A stretch of 48,133 nucleotides of DNA, taken from Candidatus Omnitrophota bacterium. GTDB lineage: Bacteria; Hinthialibacterota; Hinthialibacteria; OLB16. Below are positions 7,779 to 15,769 of the stretch, one piece after another. Below the pieces are notes generated by a model. The model saw only the letters and a program-made list of their open reading frames with translations. It was not told where the DNA came from and searched no databases. Within the stretch, counting starts at the first letter, position 1. Each line of letters opens with the position of its first letter. A program made the translations under genes and the position numbers. The stretch is from contig JACKFH010000031.1 of NCBI GenBank assembly GCA_020632575.1, positions 1 to 48,133 on the forward strand, in the 5' to 3' direction.

Positions 7779-8066
7779 GTGATCACCGATCCCTTCACCT
7801 TCGAGGGAGACACGCTCACGCTGAATGTGAACACCTCCGCCGCCGGCGAGGGGCGGGTGGAGATCCTCAAGGAGGACGGCAGTCAGAATCGAGGGTACAC
7901 CCTGGAAGATTGCCGGATCATCAATGGGGACTTTCTGGACAAGGTGGTGACCTGGGGCGATGGAAACTCGGATATCAGCAAATTCGCGGGGAAAGAGATT
8001 CGCCTGAAATTCGAATTCAGAGGGAGCAAACTGTACTCGTTTCAGTTTAAGAAGGGGGAGAAATAA
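7779..8066 (+). CDS. C-terminal part of the frameshifted glycosidase-like protein
   Basis: This frame opens with a GTG at 7779, but its coding sequence clearly extends upstream to about 7713, where it reads RVVQRLDGFVSIDFDYEGG. That stretch is typical of the end of five-blade glycosidase-like proteins. It continues with TDPFTFEGDTLTLNVNTSA and a beta-sandwich tail with GYTLEDCRIINGD and GKEIRLKFEFRGSKLYSF. It has no ribosome site or signal peptide of its own. I read it as the C-terminal beta-sandwich of the preceding gene, separated by one lost base, rather than an independent gene. Confidence 0.7.
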   Translation: MITDPFTFEGDTLTLNVNTSAAGEGRVEILKEDGSQNRGYTLEDCRIINGDFLDKVVTWGDGNSDISKFAGKEIRLKFEFRGSKLYSFQFKKGEK

Positions 8067-8089
8067 GCCTCCCTTTTTCAGAAAATGTC

Positions 8090-8119
8090 TGGGGGCGGTC
8101 ACTACCGTCCGCCCCCAGC
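8090..8119 (+). terminator. Strong GC hairpin after the glycosidase-like gene
   Basis: A perfect 10-base stem, CTGGGGGCGG (8090-8099) with CCGCCCCCAG (8110-8119), and a 10-base loop lie 23 bases after the stop at 8066. No U-run follows on the plus strand, so it is a weak terminator candidate, or a stabilising or pausing hairpin. Confidence 0.4.
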
Positions 8120-8165
8120 GTGTGGCACGATTGTGGTCGAACCCGCTCATGGATACGGTGCCACT

Positions 8166-9317
8166 ATGATTGATTTGACCACCCGCCGTCAGTTTCTCAT
8201 CCAATCCTCAGCGTCTCTTGCCTCCGCAGTCCTTGCTCCCAACCTCCTAGCCCAGGCTGGCGATTCTGAATCGCCCATCGAGACCCTCCTGTGGTGCTGG
8301 GATTCCCGCATGACATGGGATGACGAACCCGAAAAAATATCCACCAAGATGGCGACCAGCGATCAACCCTTTCCCTATCTGAAGAGGTCCGAATCGTTTC
8401 AGGTCGGATTTCGCCGTTTGGTCGATTACTGCTCGAAGATCGGAGTCGAGGGAATCATTGTTTGGGGGTTCCTTCGTGATGGCCATGGCGGGGTCGAGGC
8501 GGCGAAAGACCTCTGCAAACATGCTCGCGACAAGGGGGTCGCGATTCTTCCCGGCGTCGGTCTCTGTTCTTATGGCGGCTACTACTTCGAGGGAGACCAC
8601 CCCTACAATCTCCAGACTTATCTGAAGCAACACCCCGAAAGAAGGAGTCGGGCTCTGAATGAGGGAGGGGATCGTGAGTTCTTCCCCGTGCTGGATCCCT
8701 CCCTGGAGGCCAACCGAAAATGGTGGCTCGAGGGCCTGGAGTGGATGCTCGACACGTTCGAGGTGGGCGGAATCGATTACGAAATGGGCGATTTTTTGGT
8801 GAATCCCTCCCCAAGCGCGGTCCAAGGTCGCAAGGATCTCGGACTTTCATCCGATGAAAACATTCTCGACTCGATCCTCGCCACCCAGGACCTTTTCCCA
8901 AGAGCGATTGAAATCATGCCGGAGGGAGTCTTCATCAACAGCACCTATCGCGGTTTTCACCAGATCGGAGATTTCCCGGCCATGGATTATGTCGAGGCGC
9001 TTCCTGAAAAAACGGTTTGGCAATACACGCTGCGTCACATGGTCAGAGACAAGGATTGGGTGGATCGGTTTGCTGGAGTGAGACCCCACCGGATGTATGG
9101 TTACCTCCATTGGTTCAACTCCTCCACTGGGACCCAGGACCAAGATTTCGTGGAGGAGATCGCACGGGTGTATCCCGGTCTCCATCAACTCGGTTTCGAA
9201 TATGTCGGAACTTATGGTGAGATTTCAGCGATCGACAACCCATTGGCAGACCGCAACTATCGAGCCCAGGTGGCATGGGCGAAGAATCCAAGTTTGAGTC
9301 AAAAGGATTTCCGGTGA
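8166..9317 (+). CDS. Tat-exported TIM-barrel glycosidase-like protein
   Basis: A 383-residue exported protein. The start at 8166 gives a twin-arginine signal, TTRRQFLIQSSASLASAVLA, which upstream starts would bury, so the longer frame from 8085 is rejected. The mature part begins ETLLWCWDSRMTWDDEP and has alternating strands and helices of a barrel, for example VDYCSKIGVEGIIVWGF, HARDKGVAILPGVGLCSYGG and GGIDYEMGDF. The acidic residues at strand ends (IDYEMGD) are candidate catalytic groups, by analogy with hypothetical glycoside hydrolases of this general type. It probably folds in the cytoplasm before export. The next gene overlaps its stop by three bases. Confidence 0.75.
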   Translation: MIDLTTRRQFLIQSSASLASAVLAPNLLAQAGDSESPIETLLWCWDSRMTWDDEPEKISTKMATSDQPFPYLKRSESFQVGFRRLVDYCSKIGVEGIIVWGFLRDGHGGVEAAKDLCKHARDKGVAILPGVGLCSYGGYYFEGDHPYNLQTYLKQHPERRSRALNEGGDREFFPVLDPSLEANRKWWLEGLEWMLDTFEVGGIDYEMGDFLVNPSPSAVQGRKDLGLSSDENILDSILATQDLFPRAIEIMPEGVFINSTYRGFHQIGDFPAMDYVEALPEKTVWQYTLRHMVRDKDWVDRFAGVRPHRMYGYLHWFNSSTGTQDQDFVEEIARVYPGLHQLGFEYVGTYGEISAIDNPLADRNYRAQVAWAKNPSLSQKDFR

Positions 9318-10918
9318 GATTTCATAACCACGGTGAATGGCTGGCGGGCGCCTTGTTGGCCCTCTCTATCATCCTGGTTATGCCGTTGAATGGAATGGCG
9401 GAGGGGAAGGAAGAGACCTCTAGTCACCCCTGGCGACCACCCTTTGGGTTAGATCGTGTGGGTCAGCTCAGTTCCAATCACCCTGCATCCACAACTCTCG
9501 AGGCGGACGCCGAGGCGAGGCCGGATGAAATCATCAACCCGGTCGACCTTGGAACCATTCTCGTTCCTGATGATTGGCTCTTATTGGGTCCCGGTCAAAG
9601 TGGGACGATCGAGGTTGCCGCAATCAGCCATGATCGAGACATTCCGAATGCCAGTGTCATCGCCTGGTTCGAATCGAAACCAAACAGCAAATCTCACGCG
9701 TCGATTTCCCTGAAGAAGAATGAACTCGTTGGGATCCAATGTCCTCTTCCAGAGATTGAGGGCATCTCCGAAGAGGATTTCTTAACTGTGGCGATCATGA
9801 ATGGCGAAGAGGAATTGTGGAGGAAAGAGATTCGGGTTCTGTTGGTTCCAGATCCACCCACCCTCCCGGTGTTTGGCGCCACCGAATTGAAACTTCGCTA
9901 TGACGCACCCATCTCAATATTGAACCGCGATGGATCCCTGGATGAAATGGACTACGACAAGGGTTGGGACCCGAGTCTCAGCGATGTCGTGGTTTCGCTT
10001 CCCAATGGATCCAGGTTTGTCTTCTGGAGGGGCGCGAGTTATATCCCCTTCTGGGCGGGTCGATACAACACCGGACTGTGTTATGAGTGGGCCGAAACCA
10101 CGCCGCCCCCCGATGGGTTTGTCGATTCGATCGAACCCCTCATGGACAAGGAACTCCGGTACAGTCGAGTTGAGATTTTGGAAAACGGCCCGGGCCGTGT
10201 GCATGTCCGTTGGTCCTACCAATCCTGCGATTTCAACTACAAGGTTTGGGGCGATTTCGCGGTTGAGGATTATGTTTTCTATCCCGATGGGTTTGGAACG
10301 CGAACCCTCACCCTGACTAGCGAGCCGGATCGCGAGTACGAACTCAGCGAGTTTATCCTGCTCACCCCGGCCAATGCTTACCCCATCGAGGTCCTTCCCT
10401 CCAACCTAATCGAAATCCTATTCTTGGATGGCGAGAAGAGGTCCTTCGACTTTCCTTTTCAAGCCGAAAGGGACAAGGAACTGCTCGCTACCCGAAACCA
10501 ACCCGCCATTTTCCGGGTCCGCCTTAACAAGCAGGAACGACTGTCTGGGATCTATTTCAATCCTCGAGACTTCGACTTGCCTCAAATTGTCTTCGGGCCT
10601 TTTTTCGATCAGGGCGTGATGGTCACACCGGCTTATTGGGGAAGCCATTGGCCTCTAGCCAGGGGGAAGACAACCGGTGGAAGCATCGATGACCGAATCC
10701 ATTTGACTCCCAGTCACAACAGTCTCATGACATGGGGTTTCAAACATCGGCCCGAACCCATTGAGGACCGTCTGGCGGAAACAAAGGACGCGCTCGGGAA
10801 ACTGCGGACCATGCAGATCAGGAAATGGCGATGGCTGATTGGGATGACCGATTTGTCCGACGATCAATTGATTGAGAAGGTAAAGAGTCTGATCGGGACT
10901 GAACGCTTTCCCGAGTGA
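9314..10918 (+). CDS. Secreted protein of unknown function, coupled to the Tat protein
   Basis: A 534-residue protein beginning with GTG at 9314. The GTG overlaps the preceding stop in the sequence GTGA, and an AAGGA lies about 7 bases upstream, so translation is probably coupled. The leader (HGEWLAGALLALSIILVMPLNGMAE) is a Sec signal peptide. The mature part looks all-beta, with segments such as DRVGQLSSNHPA, VVVSLPNGSRFVFWRG, and FAVEDYVFYPDGFGTRTLTL. The last looks like a mutarotase-like or carbohydrate-active beta-sandwich. The C-terminus is helical and charged. I do not recognise a family. Coupling to a TIM-barrel-like protein suggests both act on one glycan. Confidence 0.75.
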   Translation: MRFHNHGEWLAGALLALSIILVMPLNGMAEGKEETSSHPWRPPFGLDRVGQLSSNHPASTTLEADAEARPDEIINPVDLGTILVPDDWLLLGPGQSGTIEVAAISHDRDIPNASVIAWFESKPNSKSHASISLKKNELVGIQCPLPEIEGISEEDFLTVAIMNGEEELWRKEIRVLLVPDPPTLPVFGATELKLRYDAPISILNRDGSLDEMDYDKGWDPSLSDVVVSLPNGSRFVFWRGASYIPFWAGRYNTGLCYEWAETTPPPDGFVDSIEPLMDKELRYSRVEILENGPGRVHVRWSYQSCDFNYKVWGDFAVEDYVFYPDGFGTRTLTLTSEPDREYELSEFILLTPANAYPIEVLPSNLIEILFLDGEKRSFDFPFQAERDKELLATRNQPAIFRVRLNKQERLSGIYFNPRDFDLPQIVFGPFFDQGVMVTPAYWGSHWPLARGKTTGGSIDDRIHLTPSHNSLMTWGFKHRPEPIEDRLAETKDALGKLRTMQIRKWRWLIGMTDLSDDQLIEKVKSLIGTERFPE

Positions 10919-10929
10919 GGTGGTTCAAG

Positions 10930-11874
10930 TCACCGAGATCCTTTATGCAAGAACGCCATCCTTGCGGCGCCCCAGAGCGCGGAGTTGTCCACGGACTGTG
11001 CCGGGGAAATTTTCTTCAGCGACTTAACTGGCTTCAACTCTTTCTTGAGATCTCTCTCAAAAAGGTCCATCGCGCCTGAAATTCTTCCCCCAACAACTAG
11101 GCATTCAGCCCCAAATTTTTCCAAGTTTGGGGCGATATTCTCCCCAAGGAGGTGACCGAACTCCCGGAAAGTTTTCCGGGCGGCGGCATCGCCTTTTCGA
11201 GCCGCCTCCGCGATCTCTTTGACATCCCAGTCCTCGCGATAGTTCTTGGAACCCTGAGCATGCGACCGATACCGCGCAATCAAACCGCGTTTCGAAATGA
11301 CATCGTCGAGGAGACCTCCCTGGTAGGGCATGCCCCCCAGCCAACCGAAGGGTTTCGGCACACCCGGTCCCTCGTCGGTTGCGACCTCATCGATCAGGAA
11401 AGCCGAACCGAAACCGGTTCCGAGGGTGAGTGCGACCACTCGGCTGTAACCCGCGCCCGCGCCGCGCCAAGCCTCGCCTCTCGCGAAGGACCAAGCGTCG
11501 ACCTCGAAATCGACTGGGAAATCCTTCTCAAGACCGAGCCGCCTTCTGAATTCCTTTTTGAGGTTGACCCCGTAAATCGCCTCGTATTTGTCCAAGCCCT
11601 CGATTAGCGAGATCCCCTTCTCGTAGTCGAGCGGGCCGCACATGCCGATGCCAATCCCGACCACCTCCAACCCTTCCGCTCGGGCCTGCTCCAAATTCCG
11701 GGCCAGAGGCGCCGTGAGGTCGCGTAGAATTCTCTCTTTCGAACCTTTGTTGTCGACCGGGTGTTTGACAATCGAACCGCGACGGATTCGTCCGGCGGCG
11801 CTCACCAAAGCGGAGCGGGCGGTTGTGCCGCCGATATCCACTCCGATCGCGTAGAGGTTTCTTGCTCCGCTCAT
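10930..11874 (-). CDS. ROK-family sugar kinase lacking the zinc motif
   Basis: A 314-residue protein of the ROK family, whose members phosphorylate sugars such as glucose, fructose or N-acetylmannosamine with ATP. The phosphate-binding motif GVDIGGTTARSAL spans residues 11-23, IGIGMCGPLDYEKG lies near 74-87, FEVDAWSFARGEAWRGAG (probable catalytic Asp at 126) near 123-140, and LTLGTGFGSAF near 149-159. The usual CxCGxxGCxE zinc site is absent, and no cysteines occur in its place (GWLGGMPYQGG). The ATG overlaps the stop of the ManA-like gene as ATGA, so I reject the long frame starting at 12150. It probably feeds the ManA-like partner. The sugar cannot be fixed. Confidence 0.85.
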   Translation of the reverse strand: MSGARNLYAIGVDIGGTTARSALVSAAGRIRRGSIVKHPVDNKGSKERILRDLTAPLARNLEQARAEGLEVVGIGIGMCGPLDYEKGISLIEGLDKYEAIYGVNLKKEFRRRLGLEKDFPVDFEVDAWSFARGEAWRGAGAGYSRVVALTLGTGFGSAFLIDEVATDEGPGVPKPFGWLGGMPYQGGLLDDVISKRGLIARYRSHAQGSKNYREDWDVKEIAEAARKGDAAARKTFREFGHLLGENIAPNLEKFGAECLVVGGRISGAMDLFERDLKKELKPVKSLKKISPAQSVDNSALWGAARMAFLHKGSR

Positions 11875-13721
11875 GTCGCCATGATCACCTTCACAACTTG
11901 GCAGGGATCGCCATGGGTGGACCGGATGCGGTAGCGCCCCATCGAGGCGGGAACCACCCCGAGGCAGGAGAATGGAACCTCCACCGGATCCCCCTCCGAG
12001 TCCCTCGGTTCGATCGTGATGCGCTCGCCGACCACCGGAATCAGTAAATGGAACTCGCCCGCCGTGTCCTCCTCGACCTTGGTAAGAAACTCCAATCGGC
12101 GAACCTCGAAAAACATATCGTCCCGCTTTCCGATCAAGAACTCGTCCCACCCCTTGCCGCCTCGGACCTTGCGGGGTTTCTGCTTGAGATTCTTGAGCAC
12201 CCAGTCGGTCCGTCGTGTCTCATCGAGGACATCGAACGCCTCTTTGGAATGGATGGCACGGAGGTTCCCATCCAAACCCGGACGAAGGTAGTCGTAAAAA
12301 TGCAGGGTGTAGCGGTAGGTGGTGGCGCTGATCTCTAAAACCGTGTTCCCCTTGCCCGAACCATGAATGGTGCCAGCGGGGATCAGGAACAAGTCGCCCG
12401 GTTGGCTGGGGATGGAATTGACATACTGGTTATGATCGAAGGGGATCAGATCTTTTTCGGCCCGCTCAACCAGACGGCGGAATTCCGCGTAATCGGTCTC
12501 CTCCTTCAGCCCGAGGTAGACCTTCGATCCAGGCGCGGTGTCGACCAGATAATAACTCTCGTCCTGACGAAACGGTTCGTTGAAATGATTGCCGATATAG
12601 GCATCGTCCGGATGAGATTGAAGCGCCATGTCATCCCCGTGGTAACTGTCATCGTAATTGATCCGAATGGGGAACTGACCGGCGTATTTCTTTTTTGATC
12701 CGAGTTTGCCAAGCAATTTCTTTCCGCCAAACGCAGTCAGGACCGGGAAAGGGAATTCGAGGATCGTCCCTTCCAGGTCCGCTTCGAAACTCGTTTCGGG
12801 TTCGATCAGATCGTAACTCCACGCGCAATTGATCATGTCTTTGGGAAGTTTGCGAACCTTCTTGAGCCACTCGCCTCCCCAGGGACCGGGATCGTAATAG
12901 GGTTTGGGCTTGATGGGGCTCGCCATCAATCGGTTAAATAGATTTCGAAACGCTTTCTTCGAGAGCATTTTGGGAGTATCGAGGTCGTTGCCATCCACAT
13001 AGAAATCCATCTTCTTCAGCATCGATTTTCGGTGGGAATCAAGCACCGCATAGTCGACGTAGTAGAGCCGTCGGGTGCTGAAATAAGCAGGGAGGGCCGG
13101 TTTGTCGCTATCCTTGGAGGGCGCCTGCACCTCAGGTTTGGAGGCTCCCAGCGGGTAAGCGTGACCCAGTTTAAGTCTCTTCAGGATCTCCTCACGGCAG
13201 AGGTCGACATAGACAATGGATCGGTAGAATTTCTTGTCGACCAGCCCTCCCGCTCCGGGGCCATGAACCAAGAGGAGGTTTCGTCCGCGGCCCTCTCCCC
13301 ATCGCTCTCCGAAAGTTTCGATCTTCTTTTGCAGAGAGGCCAACTTCCTCTTGTCAAAGAAATCCCACAGACCGCCCTCGAAAATTTTCCCGAAGACTGG
13401 ATCCTCGGGGAGATAGGGCTTGAGCATCTTTTCAATGGAGGAAGCCGTCTTGAGAACGGAGGTTAAATCGACCACTTCCAATTTCGCGCCGCACTCGGTC
13501 ACTTCCTTGCGAATTTCCTGAAGCAGCGGATCCCAGGTGAATCCCAGATGAGAATCGATCGCAATGACACTCGCGCCGTTGGAGTTCGAGGCGTTTCGGA
13601 TGGGCGATAGGATTGCCTCCGAAATCTGGGGGAACCCTTTCCAAAGGTTCGCATTGAGATCCACCGATAGGTTCGGGCGGTTGATCATGTCGGAGGGTTT
13701 GTAGGATTTAGGAAGCTTCAT
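11871..13721 (-). CDS. manA: Mannose-6-phosphate isomerase (class I) with unusual N-terminal domain
   Basis: A 616-residue protein. The C-terminal part (from about residue 270) is a class I phosphomannose isomerase of the cupin fold, which interconverts mannose 6-phosphate and fructose 6-phosphate. It has the metal-site motif LQSHPDDAY (Q368, H370), IPAGTIHGSGKGNTVLEIS (H453, E463) and the tail ITIEPRDSEG. The first 240 or so residues resemble a nucleotide-binding fold: SVIAIDSHLGFTWDPLLQEI near 51-70, a loop LLLVHGPGAGGLVDKKFYRS near 149-168, and YVDLCREEILKRLKLG. No intact Walker A is seen. It is coupled by ATGA to the ROK kinase. The family gene ends where the kinase starts, so the pair looks like a phosphorylate-and-isomerise unit. 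Confidence 0.85.
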   Translation of the reverse strand: MKLPKSYKPSDMINRPNLSVDLNANLWKGFPQISEAILSPIRNASNSNGASVIAIDSHLGFTWDPLLQEIRKEVTECGAKLEVVDLTSVLKTASSIEKMLKPYLPEDPVFGKIFEGGLWDFFDKRKLASLQKKIETFGERWGEGRGRNLLLVHGPGAGGLVDKKFYRSIVYVDLCREEILKRLKLGHAYPLGASKPEVQAPSKDSDKPALPAYFSTRRLYYVDYAVLDSHRKSMLKKMDFYVDGNDLDTPKMLSKKAFRNLFNRLMASPIKPKPYYDPGPWGGEWLKKVRKLPKDMINCAWSYDLIEPETSFEADLEGTILEFPFPVLTAFGGKKLLGKLGSKKKYAGQFPIRINYDDSYHGDDMALQSHPDDAYIGNHFNEPFRQDESYYLVDTAPGSKVYLGLKEETDYAEFRRLVERAEKDLIPFDHNQYVNSIPSQPGDLFLIPAGTIHGSGKGNTVLEISATTYRYTLHFYDYLRPGLDGNLRAIHSKEAFDVLDETRRTDWVLKNLKQKPRKVRGGKGWDEFLIGKRDDMFFEVRRLEFLTKVEEDTAGEFHLLIPVVGERITIEPRDSEGDPVEVPFSCLGVVPASMGRYRIRSTHGDPCQVVKVIMAT

Positions 13722-13768
13722 CGGGGTCCATCCTCAATTCAAGAATGGGGCCTAAAAACGCGCCCCTT

Positions 13769-13797
13769 TTGACAAAACAGGCGGGATGGGTCATACC
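13769..13797 (+). promoter_or_regulatory. Possible promoter for the CLC channel gene
   Basis: A perfect -35 box TTGACA (13769-13774) is followed after 17 bases by CATACC (13792-13797), a weak -10 match of 3 in 6. It lies about 80 bases before the chosen start. Confidence 0.3.
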
Positions 13798-13875
13798 AAA
13801 CCTATTCGGCGCTGTCATCCCCAAAAAGGGTCAAGGACTTGTAATCGCGAAACAATTGTCAACAATCCCCCAGGA

Positions 13876-15756
13876 ATGCTTTTCAACCGTCTCCTCTCTT
13901 CCCTTTCTCATGTCGAGTTTTATCGGGTCGGCCGGTGGTTCATCATGGCCATGGCGATCGGCACGATCGCGGCGACCGGCGCCCTGGTTTTCGAAAAGGT
14001 CCAGGATTTTGTCGAGACGCGGTTTCTGGGGGAGATGTCCGGTTTCCACCCGCCTCACCCGCACACCACTGTGCCGGGCGACTACCCTCCGCCGCATGAC
14101 ACCCTCGAACCCGGCGCCAGCGGTTGGGGGAGGTCTTACACTTCGGGCTTTTTCCTGGTCCTGATCCCGACCCTGGGCGGATTGGTCAGCGGGTTTCTCA
14201 TTTACGTCTTCGCCCCGGAAGCGGAGGGGCATGGCACCGACAGCGTGATCAAAAGTTATCACCGTCAGGGGGGACGAATCCGCTGGCAGGTCCCGCTTGT
14301 GAAACTCTTCGCGAGCGCGATCACCATTGGCTCGGGGGGCTCGGCGGGACGGGAAGGTCCGATCGCGCAAATTGGAGCGGGGTTCGGGTCGCTGCTCGGC
14401 TCCTGGACAAAGGTCAGCGACCGTGAGAAACGCATCCTGGTCCTCGCGGGGGTCGCCGCGGGCATCGGCGCCATGTTCAAGGCGCCTTTGGGCGGGGCTC
14501 TCTTCGCCGCCGAGGTTCTTTACCGCGATCCCGAGTTCGAATACGAGGCTTTGATACCGGCCTTTATCTCCTCCATCCTCGCCTATTCCCTCTACTGTCT
14601 TTTTTCGGGTAGCGGTTTTAACACCATTTTTTCCATCCCGGTGGGGATGAAGTTTACTGAACCTGTCGAGTTGATCTTCTATGGGGTGATGGGAGTCTTC
14701 CTAGCCTTGGTGGGAATCCTCTATGTCAAATCGTTTTCCTTCTTTCGGCACAAGGTCTTCGCTCCGATGCCGATTCCAAACCTGTTCAAACCGATGCTGG
14801 GAGGATTCATTCTCGGGCTGCTTGCCTTGGCGTTCCCTCAGATCCTGGGAGTCTCCTACGGGTACCTCGAGGAGCCGCTCACCTCTCATGACCCCGCGAC
14901 TCGGGACATCGCCTTTCGCACCGCTTCGCTCTTTCTGCTCCTCGGTTTCCTGAAGATTTACAGCACTTGCCTGACCATCGGCTCGGGAGGCAGCGGAGGC
15001 GTCTTCGCCCCCTCGCTTGTCATCGGAGGCTCCTTTGGGGCGGCCTTCGGAACCCTGTTCGCCTACTACTCGCCAGATTATGTCAGCCAACCCGGTGCGT
15101 ATGTGTTGGTCGGAATGGGGGGGTTCTTCAGCGGCGTCGCGAAGGTTCCGATCACCGCTTTGATTATGGTTTGCGAGATGACTTCCGGTTACGGTTTGGT
15201 CGTGCCGCTCATGCTGGTCACCGCAGTCACTTATGTGTTAACGCCTAATGGGTCCAGCATTTACGAGGAACAGGTCCAACGCCGCATCGATTCCCCCGCT
15301 CACGCCGGAGAATTCATGATCGACGTTCTCGAGAATGTGCGAGTGTCCGAGGTGATGGAGCCTCTCCCCGAGGTCGTGACTATCCGAGAGGACACCCCCC
15401 TTGGAGAGGTGTTAAAATTGTCGACGGAAACCGTTCATCAGGCGTTCCCGGTCATGAATCATGAGGGGAAACTCGCCGGGGTGGTCTCTCTCGACGATGT
15501 CCGGAGTTACTACTATGAAAGTGAATTGGGGAATCTGATCATCGCGGGGGATGTGATCCGACCGATCGACCCGATCACCCCGGAAAACGATCTCAACACG
15601 GGGCTGCAAAGACTCGTGCATGAGGCCTTCGAGGAATACCCGGTGGTCGATCCCGACGATCACAAGAAACTGGTGGGACTCATCTCCCGAAGGCAGGTGT
15701 TGGACGCCTACCGGAACAAATTCAATGCGATGCGGTCCGAAGAGGAGGAGGGCTAA
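13876..15756 (+). CDS. CLC-type chloride channel/antiporter with two CBS domains
   Basis: A 626-residue membrane protein of the CLC family, moving chloride or exchanging it for protons. The selectivity motifs are present: GSGGSAGREGP at 152-162 with the gating glutamate E160, and GSGGSGGVFAPS in the second half. Many hydrophobic helices cover residues 20-480. A hydrophilic segment rich in His and Pro (residues 58-80) lies between the first two helices. A C-terminal pair of CBS domains (about 490-610; VSEVMEPLPEVVTI and AFEEYPVVDP) probably senses adenine nucleotides. I chose the ATG at 13876 because the upstream 30 residues look non-coding, though its ribosome site is poor. The gene ends 13 bases before the convergent DUF1549 gene. 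Confidence 0.9.
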   Translation: MLFNRLLSSLSHVEFYRVGRWFIMAMAIGTIAATGALVFEKVQDFVETRFLGEMSGFHPPHPHTTVPGDYPPPHDTLEPGASGWGRSYTSGFFLVLIPTLGGLVSGFLIYVFAPEAEGHGTDSVIKSYHRQGGRIRWQVPLVKLFASAITIGSGGSAGREGPIAQIGAGFGSLLGSWTKVSDREKRILVLAGVAAGIGAMFKAPLGGALFAAEVLYRDPEFEYEALIPAFISSILAYSLYCLFSGSGFNTIFSIPVGMKFTEPVELIFYGVMGVFLALVGILYVKSFSFFRHKVFAPMPIPNLFKPMLGGFILGLLALAFPQILGVSYGYLEEPLTSHDPATRDIAFRTASLFLLLGFLKIYSTCLTIGSGGSGGVFAPSLVIGGSFGAAFGTLFAYYSPDYVSQPGAYVLVGMGGFFSGVAKVPITALIMVCEMTSGYGLVVPLMLVTAVTYVLTPNGSSIYEEQVQRRIDSPAHAGEFMIDVLENVRVSEVMEPLPEVVTIREDTPLGEVLKLSTETVHQAFPVMNHEGKLAGVVSLDDVRSYYYESELGNLIIAGDVIRPIDPITPENDLNTGLQRLVHEAFEEYPVVDPDDHKKLVGLISRRQVLDAYRNKFNAMRSEEEEG

Positions 15757-15769
15757 CGCCTCCCAAAAT

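Noticed and set aside
11875..12150. N-terminal extension of the ROK gene
   Set aside because: This stretch is inside the ManA-like gene in another frame; the real ROK start is at 11874 in an ATGA overlap.
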